From NCBI GenBank assembly GCA_002084875.1, contig NBMH01000006.1, positions 1-45,116 on the forward strand: a stretch of 45,116 nt of DNA, in the 5' to 3' direction. The stretch is from Anaerolineaceae bacterium 4572_78 (lineage in GTDB: Bacteria > Chloroflexota > Anaerolineae > 4572-78). The notes beneath the pieces are model-generated. The model was not told the DNA's origin. It searched no databases and worked only from the letters and a program-made list of their open reading frames with translations. Positions 29,993 to 38,934 of the stretch are shown here, piece by piece. Positions within the stretch are counted from its first letter, which is position 1. Each line of letters begins with the position of its first letter. The position numbers and the translations under genes were made by a program.

Positions 29993-31345
29993 CTATGTGG
30001 ATAGATGTGTTTCCATAAAATTTAACGTCTTTTTCCAAAAGTCAACTGCGGCGGTCGCATTCGATTCGGGGTTACCACCAACTACAAGACAACTCTTACT
30101 GGGATTTTTATAATAATTACTCATCGAGCTTGGCAAATAAGGATAACTAAACATGTGCCCTGCATCCCGATAAATTTCATAGTGATAGGTGTAATCAAAC
30201 CGATGTGCCCTTAAACGATTAATAATTCGGTCACAATGAAATTTTGCAGGGAATGTTTGGTCATCATCGCCGCATGCCATGAAGATAGGACAAGTAATAT
30301 TTTCCACTCGGATAGCTAATTTATCCAACGCCACTTGATTATCATTACCACGAGCGTAAAATTTACGCATTGGCGGAATTAGTCCCAAAAATAACGATGT
30401 AGCAAGAAAAATCTTATCACCTAACCACATGCTAAGCGGCATGTATGGCAATGGTTCATCTTCATATAGCCATGGCGGATGGTTAGGTTGTTTTCTCTTG
30501 AAGCCCGTGAGCGGCACACTACTCGGAGCCTGAACAATTACACCATCAACAATATCGGGAAACAATGAAGCGGTAAGCAATACTGCCTCAGCTCCTTTGG
30601 ATGTGCCAAATAAAGCTACCTTCTTACATTTACCGTCATCTCGCATCCACTTAATTGCCTTTTTGAAATATTCCAGTGGCATATTATTCAAGTGGTCAGG
30701 CAATTCGTTATATTGCCTACTAAAATATTTCACAGCAAAGGAGGCAATTCCACGTGAAGCGAGCAGTGCTGCTTCATGATGAAGAGGCACACCATCAGCA
30801 CCATGCAAAAGTAACATCCCTGGATAAGGTCCTTCTCCTGCGGGTTTATAATACCAGCCCACCAATCCTGCCCGTCGTATCTCCTTGACCGTTACATCAG
30901 GAGCAATAAAATTGCGTTGCAGTTCTAGGACGGCTACAGATTTGCTATCTACTTTCGCCGTGATAACCATTTTAACAGGGACATCCAATTTTAATTTTAT
31001 AAAATGGGAATAGTTATTTTTGGCAAATGCATCCAAATTGGTAATATTTTGAGGAAACATTGACCAAAAAAGTCCCATCGCATCAACACAATTATAACTT
31101 CCTAACATGGGGGCTTGATTACCCAAATCAACTTTGCCATGCTTGTCAGTCTTAAATGTTGCCATCGATTTCCATACCGTGTAAGCTTCATCGGTCATCT
31201 CTGCTCGAAGTACCACCGTTTGATATGGTTCTAGCCCGCTAAGTTGAATTTCGATTTTTTCATCAATCAAAGCTTCTGTGACATTACTTTCGATAATGGG
31301 ACGACCATCATTGGAGATGGATTGATGCGATTTTTGTTGGGTCAT
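29993..31345 (-). CDS. Acyl-CoA thioesterase / BAAT family hydrolase
   Basis: GWYYKPAGEGPYPGMLLLHGADG, KKVALFGTSKGAEAVLLTASLFPD, DAGHMFSYPYLP. Confidence 0.9.
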   Translation of the reverse strand: MTQQKSHQSISNDGRPIIESNVTEALIDEKIEIQLSGLEPYQTVVLRAEMTDEAYTVWKSMATFKTDKHGKVDLGNQAPMLGSYNCVDAMGLFWSMFPQNITNLDAFAKNNYSHFIKLKLDVPVKMVITAKVDSKSVAVLELQRNFIAPDVTVKEIRRAGLVGWYYKPAGEGPYPGMLLLHGADGVPLHHEAALLASRGIASFAVKYFSRQYNELPDHLNNMPLEYFKKAIKWMRDDGKCKKVALFGTSKGAEAVLLTASLFPDIVDGVIVQAPSSVPLTGFKRKQPNHPPWLYEDEPLPYMPLSMWLGDKIFLATSLFLGLIPPMRKFYARGNDNQVALDKLAIRVENITCPIFMACGDDDQTFPAKFHCDRIINRLRAHRFDYTYHYEIYRDAGHMFSYPYLPSSMSNYYKNPSKSCLVVGGNPESNATAAVDFWKKTLNFMETHLST

Positions 31346-31364
31346 TAGTTTTCCTTTATGATTC

Positions 31365-31397
31365 AGACCTGACAGGTTTCCAAAACCTGTCAGGTCT
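31365..31397. repeat. Hairpin repeat family C
   Basis: agacctgacaggtttccaaaacctgtcaggtct. Confidence 0.85.
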
Positions 31398-31442
31398 AGG
31401 AGGTGCGTGATTAGAAATCACGCTACGAATCCAAACCTACGG

Positions 31443-32678
31443 TTATTTTGCTGAAATAGGCGGATGCCGATTTGCCCAAGGACGTGCTGACTCAAGTTGA
31501 GCTGCCAGTCGGAAAAGACTCGCTTCATCACCATAACTGCCAATAAATTGTTAATGGATTGTCAGCAGGAGCATCAAATGTACCAAGTTTCACTGGAGGT
31601 TCTGCTAAAGTTGGCATAATACACATGTCATATTCAGCAAAAGAAGCTACGATTTGACGAGAAATCAATTGCAAAAATTGAATAGCCATCATATAATTAG
31701 TAGCAGTGTAATCCTTACCAAACTCGTATAATGTCCAAGTGAGCGTTTCAAAATCTTCTTCTACAAGGTACTGCCCTGTCAATTGGGTAATCGATTCTAA
31801 GGCAGTTGCCACCCCTGATGTCCAAACAACTGTAAACATCTGCGAAAGTAAATCAGTGTTGAAAGTAGGCTCTATTTCCTCAACATGATGCCCTAGCTCA
31901 CTACACAATTGGGCGGAATCTTCAACTGCTTTTAAACAATCGGGTTGGATATTAAAACCTGTTTGTGGGTCAAGGATAAAGGCAATCCGTAACTTTCCAG
32001 GATTTTCACCTACTTCTTGTAAAAATGGACGAGAGTTAGGCGGGGCATAGTATGGGTCACCTGGCATGGGTCCTGAGGTAACATCCAACAATGCGGCACT
32101 ATCTCGAACTGAACGGGTAATGGCATGTTCAACAACAAGCCCACCCATAATGTCACCACGCGGGGCTAAACTATTGCGTCCACGTGTCGGCTTCAGTCCG
32201 AACACACCACAACAGGAAGCAGGAATCCGAATAGAACCCCCTCCATCATTCCCATGTGCCATTGGGACAAGCCCACTTGCCACAGCCGCCGCCGAACCAC
32301 CACTAGACCCACCAGCAGTGTACTCAACATTCCATGGGTTGCGAGTGGCTCCAAATGCCACAGGCTCTGTACTGGGCAATATACCAAATTCAGGGGTATT
32401 GGTTTTACCAAGTATAACCAACCCTGCTTTTTTGTAACGTTTTACAATTTCGCTATCATCATGGGGAATAAAATTCTTTAATGCCACTGACCCTGAAGAC
32501 AACGGCACACCAGCATAAGTTGCGAGTAAATCTTTAAGAAGACATTTATCTTAGGATTAACATCCTCGATACGTTCAATCGCCGCCTCGACCAATTCAAT
32601 CGGCTTAACTTCTTTGCTACGCACCAATTCAGCTTGAGCTGTTGCATCCATAAAGGCAAGATTGCTTAATGCGGTCAT
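31443..32678 (-). pseudogene. Amidase (amidase signature family) pseudogene with two internal deletions and frameshifts
   Basis: N-terminal piece 32478..32678 (MTALSNLAFMDATAQAELV...EDVNPKINV); middle 31528..32508 ([35 protein letters not shown]); C-terminal piece in a third frame, [35 protein letters not shown]. Confidence 0.9.
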
Positions 32679-32716
32679 AAAAATTGCTCCTATGTATCTG
32701 TATCATAAGTTTTAGG

Positions 32717-32835
32717 GTAACCGTTCACCTCCCACCCCTAGCCCTCCCCCTTATGGAGAGTGGAATCGTACTCCCCTCTCCTTGTAGGGGAGTGGTCGGG
32801 GGTGGGGTCTACTAACGAGGGGAGTGAATAATTAC
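32717..32835 (+). mobile_element. Complete MITE (119 bp), IS66-like ends, 8-bp TSD GTTTTAGG
   Basis: TIR gtaaccgttcac vs gtgaataattac. Direct repeat GTTTTAGG at 32709-32716 and 32836-32843. Near-copy of 12547..12672. Confidence 0.87.
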
Positions 32836-33011
32836 GTTTTAGGCACTATAATTCATTTAATTTCACGCTCAGTTTACCACAATTTGAAAAATAGGAAAAT
32901 TAAGTGACTTAATCAACGATATTACCATAATTATCTTACTGTTTTGCTTAAGTTGCACGTATCACAGTATAATCGAAAAGAAATTTAACCATGTATAAGG
33001 AGTAAAAAATT

Positions 33012-33221
33012 ATGCATATGAGTAACAAGGAAAAAGCGTATTTAATTGGTGGGATAGTTGGAATGATACTCGGAGCAGGAACAGTTTGGCTATTGATGAA
33101 TTTTCCTGAAGAGACCCCCAAAGACGAGTCCAAGCCTATCACTGGTGGAGACGTTCTTAATATCACTAAAACGGCTGCTTCGTTAATTCGTGGGCTTGAT
33201 GATTTTAGGTATCGGCTCTAA
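33012..33221 (+). CDS. Small single-TM hypothetical protein
   Basis: MHMSNKEKAYLIGGIVGMILGAGTVWLLMNFPEETPKDESKP; plausible upstream aaggagt. Confidence 0.6.
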   Translation: MHMSNKEKAYLIGGIVGMILGAGTVWLLMNFPEETPKDESKPITGGDVLNITKTAASLIRGLDDFRYRL

Positions 33222-33286
33222 TTTTATCGGAGTGAGGAAGAAAACCCACCGAGCCTAACGGCATAGGTGGGTAGTTGACAAATTAA

Positions 33287-33655
33287 CTATTGTAATCTCT
33301 TTCCAAAAGGAAAAAGCGAAATGGGGATGAGCTTGATATGTTGTTGAGCAAATGGGATGCCGATAATACTAATCCCAAGCAACACAGTCCAAAAGAGATG
33401 ATTTAAAGCAAGTTCCCAACCAAAGAAAATTACCCACAACGCATTCAGTATCACCTCAATTAGCCCTCCTGCCGTCTCTTCCTCAACAACCTCTCTGCCA
33501 AAAGGTGACATAGTGGCAATTCCCAATTGGATAATGGGCACTCCTAATGGGATACCTACAATAGTTAAACACAGGAAGGCACCACCAACCATATAGCCAA
33601 GCCCAGCAAAAAAACCACCAAAAACTAACCAAATAATATTTCCAAGCGTACTCAT
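33287..33655 (-). CDS. YccF-domain inner membrane protein
   Basis: STLGNIIWLVFGGFFAGLGYMVGGAFLCLTIVGIPLGVPIIQLGIATMSPFGREV. Confidence 0.88.
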   Translation of the reverse strand: MSTLGNIIWLVFGGFFAGLGYMVGGAFLCLTIVGIPLGVPIIQLGIATMSPFGREVVEEETAGGLIEVILNALWVIFFGWELALNHLFWTVLLGISIIGIPFAQQHIKLIPISLFPFGKRLQ

Positions 33656-33798
33656 ACAAATCACTCCTTATCTTAAAAATGCAATTTTTTAGAAACTTGT
33701 TACAGTACGCACACCTAATAAAAAAGTTGTAATATAAAAAATAAATTCAAATTTGCTTTATTTCAAAAAAATGCTACAATGCCCATGATGAATTTTAT

Positions 33799-33887
33799 GG
33801 GAAGGTGCCAGAGCGGTTTAATGGGGCGGTCTCGAAAACCGTTGTGGGCTTTTTAGTCCACCGTGGGTTCGAATCCCACCCTTCCCG
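33799..33887 (+). tRNA. tRNA-Ser (CGA)
   Basis: Acceptor gggaagg/ccttccc; anticodon loop ctCGAaa; variable arm; T-arm gtgggttcgaatcccac. Confidence 0.93.
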
Positions 33888-33898
33888 TAGCAAATTTA

Positions 33899-33983
33899 GG
33901 AGAGGTGTCCGAGCGGCCGAAGGAGCACGACTGGAAATCGTGTAGGTGTCACAGCCTCGAGGGTTCGAATCCCTCTCTCTCCG
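33899..33983 (+). tRNA. tRNA-Ser (GGA)
   Basis: Acceptor ggagagg/tctctcc; anticodon loop ctGGAaa; long variable arm; T-arm gagggttcgaatccctc. Confidence 0.93.
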
Positions 33984-34013
33984 CTTGATTTTGTTTGTAA
34001 GTGTGTTAGTATT

Positions 34014-34132
34014 CACAGGTCACCGGGCGGGTCCTGCGCGGCAAAGGATTGCGAACCTGGTCAGGGTCGAGAGACAGCAGCCATAAGCAGGTTCTTTTGG
34101 GTGACGTAGGGTTACCTGGCCGGTGACCTGTG
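34014..34132 (+). ncRNA. ffs: Bacterial small SRP RNA (4.5S type)
   Basis: Terminal helix cacaggtcaccgg/ccggtgacctgtg; conserved SRP core cctggtcagggtcgagagacagcagcc...gcaggt. Confidence 0.88.
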
Positions 34133-34177
34133 GGTGTTAGCACATTTTGTTCTTTTATGGGAATTTTTCCACAGTAC

Positions 34178-35034
34178 ATGCGTTTTCACATAGCAAAATT
34201 TGGAAAATATCACTGGATAACTAAATTATTCGTTGTTTTAGTGCTTATCATATTCATACCAGCTATCTACATTTTAACAAGTACTCCCATTTTATTTACG
34301 ATTAATGGGCAAATCTTCTTTGTTCGTGGGCATCAGTATCGGTTCAATCGGTGATAGAAAAAATAACATTACATCTCATCCCCCAAGATTATGTTTCTCT
34401 CCCCCTTGAATATGGCTTAAAACCGCATGACACCTTTGAAATTATGCTTGCTCGTCCAATTACGATTGATTTGCCCACAGAACCAGAACCATTTACAATT
34501 TTTACACAACATCAGACTCCACATGATATTTATCAAAGTTTAGAAATTGGAATCATACCTAACTCAATCAGGTACAGCATCATTTGTCAACAGTCAAGAA
34601 GTTTTCGGCACATGTATTACCTTATTTGGTGCATGCCGATTGCCAAATTTACGTTCTTTAGCTGTTCATCTAAAATTAAACTATGCTATTACTATACGAT
34701 TTACCGACAGCAAGGAAACGTATACCTTTCGCAGTCATGATGCAACCGTCGAAGAAACTTTAGCAAGCCATGATATTTTTGTTTACGATGAAGATTTTAT
34801 CCAAACTCGTACTTTATATGCTACCGTCGCCGAAGTGTTATCAATTTATGAAGCAAGATTTATATGCCAGATTATGGCATAGCAATTGCTGGAGATACAG
34901 GGGGATCAATTAAAGACAGACGGATTGATTTAGGTTTTAACGATGGGGAATTGGAATTTTGGTATGATGAGGTAGATGTATATATCTTAACTCCTGTTCC
35001 TCCTGAGGATGAGATTAATTATGTTTTACCTTAA
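34178..35034 (+). pseudogene. RpfB/YabE-like (DUF348 + 3D domain) cell-wall protein pseudogene with multiple frameshifting deletions
   Basis: Fragments: MRFHIAKFGKYHW...ILTSTPILFTINGQIFFVRGH; IPQDYVSLPLEYGLKPHDTFEIMLARPITID; ITIRFTDSKETYTFRSHDATVEETLASHDI; IYMPDYGIAIAGDTGGSIKDRRIDLGFNDGELEFWYDEVDVYILTPVPPEDEINYVLP* (C-terminal part of 3D domain). Next to rsmA. Confidence 0.82.
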
Positions 35035-35059
35035 CATGTTTTTCCTAACTTAAACACAA

Positions 35060-35905
35060 ATGCTATCTCCTTATCAGCTTCTCAAAAAATATAATATCCG
35101 TCCCAAAAAGAAATGGGGACAAAATTTTCTCGCCGATGCCAACCATGTGCAAAAAATTATTGATGTCGCAGATATTACATCTGATGATACCATTTTGGAA
35201 ATTGGAGCAGGTTTGGGAACATTGACCATGCCCTTAACACACCATGCTAAAAACGTTCTTGCTCTTGAAGTAGACCCTATCATGGTCAATATCCTACAAA
35301 ACGAATTGGCAAATATATCTAATTTTCATCTCATGCAGGCTGACATTCTGAAGGTTGAGCCAAGCAATTTGTTGCAAATCCTTATACCTGATTTTTCGGT
35401 TGCTGATGATTATATTGTCGTGGCAAATTTACCGTATTATATCACTTCTGCCATAATTCGCCGTTTGCAAGAGAGTAACCATCCTCCTAAAAAAATGGTT
35501 ATCACGGTGCAGAAAGAAGTGGCTCAACGGATTACCGCTAGACCAAATGACATGAGCTTACTGGCTGTTAGTGTGCAGTTTTATGGAAAACCAACATTAT
35601 GTCACACAATCCCTGCACAGGCATTCATCCCGCTCCCCAACGTTACTTCGGCTGTATTAGGCATTGAACGTCATGCAGTGTTACCGATTACGATTGAATC
35701 AAAATTATTCTTCCGTGTTGTCAAAGCAGGGTTTAGCCAAAAGCGAAAGCAATTGAAAAATACGCTTGCTGGCAGTTTTCATGTTTCCTCACATGAGATT
35801 GCCAATCGCATGCAATCTGTGGGAATTAGCCCAACCCGTCGACCTCAAACACTTTCTTTAGAAGAATGGGAAATCGTAACGAAATGTCTGATAGATTTTA
35901 TATAG
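35060..35905 (+). CDS. rsmA: 16S rRNA (adenine1518/1519-N6)-dimethyltransferase
   Basis: KKWGQNFLAD, ILEIGAGLGTLTMPL, VVANLPYYITSAIIRRL, FSQKRKQLKNTL. Confidence 0.96.
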   Translation: MLSPYQLLKKYNIRPKKKWGQNFLADANHVQKIIDVADITSDDTILEIGAGLGTLTMPLTHHAKNVLALEVDPIMVNILQNELANISNFHLMQADILKVEPSNLLQILIPDFSVADDYIVVANLPYYITSAIIRRLQESNHPPKKMVITVQKEVAQRITARPNDMSLLAVSVQFYGKPTLCHTIPAQAFIPLPNVTSAVLGIERHAVLPITIESKLFFRVVKAGFSQKRKQLKNTLAGSFHVSSHEIANRMQSVGISPTRRPQTLSLEEWEIVTKCLIDFI

Positions 35906-35910
35906 TTTTA

Positions 35911-35968
35911 ACGGAAATTATTCACTCTTCTCATTAGTAAACCACAAACCCCACCCCATGTGAGGGTA
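35911..35968 (-). repeat. Truncated right end of the GTAACCGTTCAC MITE family
   Basis: Reverse complement ggggtggggtttgtggtttactaatgagaagagtgaataattt resembles the 3' part of 32717..32835. Confidence 0.65.
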
Positions 35969-36012
35969 AGGCTGTTTAATGCTAAAACAAAAACATGGCT
36001 TGTGATATTTAT

Positions 36013-36060
36013 GGAGCGAAAAAGCTTGCTTTTTCATGTCAAAGCAAGCTTTGACCCTCC
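36013..36060. repeat. Palindromic repeat family B (clean copy)
   Basis: ggagcgaaaaagcttgctttttcatgtcaaagcaagctttgaccctcc. Confidence 0.85.
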
Positions 36061-36105
36061 AATTTATCTTATCGCTGAAATGCGTAATTTCTGACAATAT
36101 TCAAC

Positions 36106-36366
36106 TTAACGAGGTTCAACTAGAAAACGAAGAGCTGTACGTTCTTGTGCCTCGATTATAACCTCAGTAAATGATGGAATACAGATAACATCAATTCCAT
36201 CTTGGGATAAATATCCCATAGCAATGGCAGTAGCTTTAATAGCTTGATTAACGGCACCCGCACCGATAGCTTGCACTTCGGCACGTCCGATTTCTCGTAC
36301 CACACCTGCTATTGCACCGGCGACTGATGTAGAACGTGATTTGGCAGAAACTTTAATGATGTCCAT
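36106..36366 (-). CDS. Stage V sporulation protein S (SpoVS) family
   Basis: MDIIKVSAKSRSTSVAGAIAGVVREIGRAEVQAIGAGAVNQAIKATAIAMGYL. Confidence 0.93.
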   Translation of the reverse strand: MDIIKVSAKSRSTSVAGAIAGVVREIGRAEVQAIGAGAVNQAIKATAIAMGYLSQDGIDVICIPSFTEVIIEAQERTALRFLVEPR

Positions 36367-36683
36367 GAAGATAGTACCTCCTAAGTTCATTGAGTATGAA
36401 AACAATATATTAAGGCTCACTACCAACCTATTAGCTAGTAATTACACCTTGGGCAGGGGATAAGAAATCAAAATGCTTACCATACCATTTTACTCTATTT
36501 TATTCTCAAAAGATATGGAACATTTTTCCTATTCTCATGAAATTAGTTCGTGTTTAGGACTTTTTACCCGCAAACATTTCAAATAAACACATGGTTACAC
36601 GAACAAATTTTTGACATGTGTAGTTTTGTGGTATAATAAATTAAACTTATGTTAGCTTTACAAATGAGAGGAATTGAAAAAGT

Positions 36684-37571
36684 ATGACTTTATTTATTGA
36701 TTTGATTGTTGGTATATTAGAAATATACAAATGGCTAGTTTTAATACGGGTACTCATTTCTTGGCTACCCATGCTTGGTTTTCATATAGACCCGTATCAT
36801 CCCACTTATGGGCAAATTATCCTATTTATCCATAAAATTACCGAGCCAGTCTTGGCTCCCTTTCGTTCGTTTATCCGCGTAGGTACAATGGATTTTAGCC
36901 CAATTATTGTTTTCATTTTGATTACGTTTGTGCAGAATGTTATTCAAGGTAATGATATTTCAGAAACAATTGCCTTTGCCATTTCATTGGTTATTGCCTT
37001 TACTGTGCATGAATTTGCTCATGCATGGACAGCCTACAAATTGGGCGACTCAACTGCCAAAGATTTAGGGCGATTAACCCTTGACCCTCGTAAGCACTTA
37101 GATGTTATAGGTAGTTTAATGGTCTTGGTATTTCACTTTGGATGGGCAAAACCTGTTCCAGTTAATCCTCATTACTTGCGTGGTGATACAAGAGTAAGCA
37201 TGGCGATTGTTGCCGCCGCTGGTCCGTTGTCAAATTTTGTTTTAGCATGCATCGCCGCCATTCCCCTACGCTTGGGAGTTGTTGAGGTATTTTATACCAC
37301 ACCATTTTTCCCGAACCCAGTGCAGTTACTTTATGTGTTTGTATTTCTCAATGTGATACTTCTCTTTTTCAACCTGATACCGATTGCTCCATTGGATGGG
37401 TTTAAGGTTGTGCAAGGGTTGTTACCGTATCCTGCTGTAGAGAAATTTAGCCGTTTAGAATCAGCAGGCCCAATAATCTTATTATTGTTAGTTTTCGTGG
37501 GTGGAAGTGTTTTTACTGCTTTAATCATGACTCCTACAGAATGGCTGGTCGGCTTACTTATTGGGATATAA
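36684..37571 (+). CDS. YggT-domain / site-2 protease (M50) fused ORF
   Basis: YggT part LVLIRVLISWLPMLGFHIDPYHPTYGQIILFIHKITEPVLAPFRSFI; M50 part VIAFTVHEFAHAWTAYKLGD (HEXXH), LIPIAPLDGFKV. Confidence 0.85.
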   Translation: MTLFIDLIVGILEIYKWLVLIRVLISWLPMLGFHIDPYHPTYGQIILFIHKITEPVLAPFRSFIRVGTMDFSPIIVFILITFVQNVIQGNDISETIAFAISLVIAFTVHEFAHAWTAYKLGDSTAKDLGRLTLDPRKHLDVIGSLMVLVFHFGWAKPVPVNPHYLRGDTRVSMAIVAAAGPLSNFVLACIAAIPLRLGVVEVFYTTPFFPNPVQLLYVFVFLNVILLFFNLIPIAPLDGFKVVQGLLPYPAVEKFSRLESAGPIILLLLVFVGGSVFTALIMTPTEWLVGLLIGI

Positions 37572-37578
37572 TTTTTCG

Positions 37579-37635
37579 GTAACCGTTCACAACACACCCT
37601 ATCCCGCGTGGGGGAGGAGTTAGGGATGGGGGCTA
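37579..37635 (+). repeat. 3'-truncated GTAACCGTTCAC MITE
   Basis: gtaaccgttcacaacacaccctatcccgcgtgggggaggagttagggatggggg. Confidence 0.75.
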
Positions 37636-38405
37636 AATGTATTAATCCATTTTCTATCTTTATCAGAGACACTTGGTGTTAATGTATAATTGTAGTCTAC
37701 AAATAAATAATATCGTCCTTGCTCATAAACATCATGCAAAATATCATTCAACGGCAAATATGGTTCCGATTCGCCAGGACGCAATGGAATTGGGAAATCT
37801 GGTATGGCATCACGAATACTAAACAAATAAACATCTACCCATGGACGTTTACTGCCACGACTGACCATGATACGATAGTCATTGGTTTGCATAATGCCCA
37901 TCGGTAATGATTTACCTTTTCGTAGCAAATCAATTTCCACTAAATTTGTTTCTGTTTCGAAAATTTCTTGTCGTTTTTCCTTGTATTCTCGTCTACCACG
38001 ACCTGTTTTATTTGCGGGCGATAAAATTTCAATAACCGTAATCACTTCGTTATCCCTGACTCGTTTTATTTTTAGATAGCGATGTTTGACCTCCTCAAGC
38101 ATGGGTAATGTTCCCACAATTGGTTTAATGCGTGTTCTATCCATGACCGCAACAGCGGCACCAATTGGTTGCTTATGGGGTCGAGATAAGACCAGTACAT
38201 CGGGTTTACCTGGTCGATTTTTAGGTGGATTACCATTTGGCGAAGTAAGTGATATGTATGTCAGTTGCTCAATAATAGCATAGTAATTGGGTTCTAATTT
38301 TTGAGCTAAGAAATGCTGAATATGACTAATCAAATGTGTATGGATTTGATTCCATACGCCAGGTTGTTCTAAATAGGGATCCATGCCTGGAAAGAGTATT
38401 TTCAT
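37620..38405 (-). CDS. DUF4058 family protein
   Basis: FPGMDPYLEQPGVWNQIHTHLISHIQHFLAQKLEPNYYAIIEQ; VTVIEILSPANKTGRGRREYKEKRQEI. C-terminal residues (NTFSPHP) come from the repeat. Confidence 0.85.
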   Translation of the reverse strand: MKILFPGMDPYLEQPGVWNQIHTHLISHIQHFLAQKLEPNYYAIIEQLTYISLTSPNGNPPKNRPGKPDVLVLSRPHKQPIGAAVAVMDRTRIKPIVGTLPMLEEVKHRYLKIKRVRDNEVITVIEILSPANKTGRGRREYKEKRQEIFETETNLVEIDLLRKGKSLPMGIMQTNDYRIMVSRGSKRPWVDVYLFSIRDAIPDFPIPLRPGESEPYLPLNDILHDVYEQGRYYLFVDYNYTLTPSVSDKDRKWINTFSPHP

Positions 38406-38521
38406 GATTACCTCCATATTTGTCAAAATTAATGAATACGATTATTATAGCATGAAGAATAAATTTTGCTAATTTTGAGTGATTAGAAATTAGAATATCC
38501 AAATCCTTAAACTTAATTCAC

Positions 38522-38926
38522 ATAGCCTACTATCGCAGTAAACAATTTTTTTCTGCTCTCAATCCGACAATTTCCGATGATGAGCGGCAATTGGTCAAAA
38601 TGACATTGGGCAATAATTTGTCTGCTTTGACTCTGTTTGAGAAAATGGATAAAACAGACCGGGTGCTGATTGTGTTACTGGCTACATTCATGCCAAAAAT
38701 ATTACACAAATTTGGAAACGCTTCCTTGAATTGTGTCGCATGGCGAAGACCATTCGTTATTCATGCCAAACATCATGAAATTGGAGCGACATGGGCAAGG
38801 GAAGCTGGATGTGATGAGCTTGTGGTGTGTTTGATTCGGCATCATCAACAAAAACCCGTCATAAACTCCGACATACAATTTGAGAAATTTCAGGCTATTT
38901 TGTATCAAGCAGATAGCATAAACTAG
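38522..38926 (+). pseudogene. HD-superfamily-like protein remnant lacking the HD catalytic core
   Basis: Frame open upstream of the first ATG: AYYRSKQFFSALNPTISDDERQLVKMTLGNNLSALTLFEKMDKTD|RVLIVLLATFMPKIL...RRPFVIHAKHHEIGATWAREAGCDELVVCLIRHHQ. No HDxGK-type motif. Confidence 0.55.
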
Positions 38927-38934
38927 GATTAAAT

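Noticed and set aside
36106-36366. SpoVS as evidence for sporulation
   Set aside because: SpoVS homologs are widespread in non-sporulating bacteria including Chloroflexota; no other sporulation genes present.
37719-38283. Plus-strand ORFs inside DUF4058
   Set aside because: Antisense to a recognisable DUF4058 gene; no motifs.
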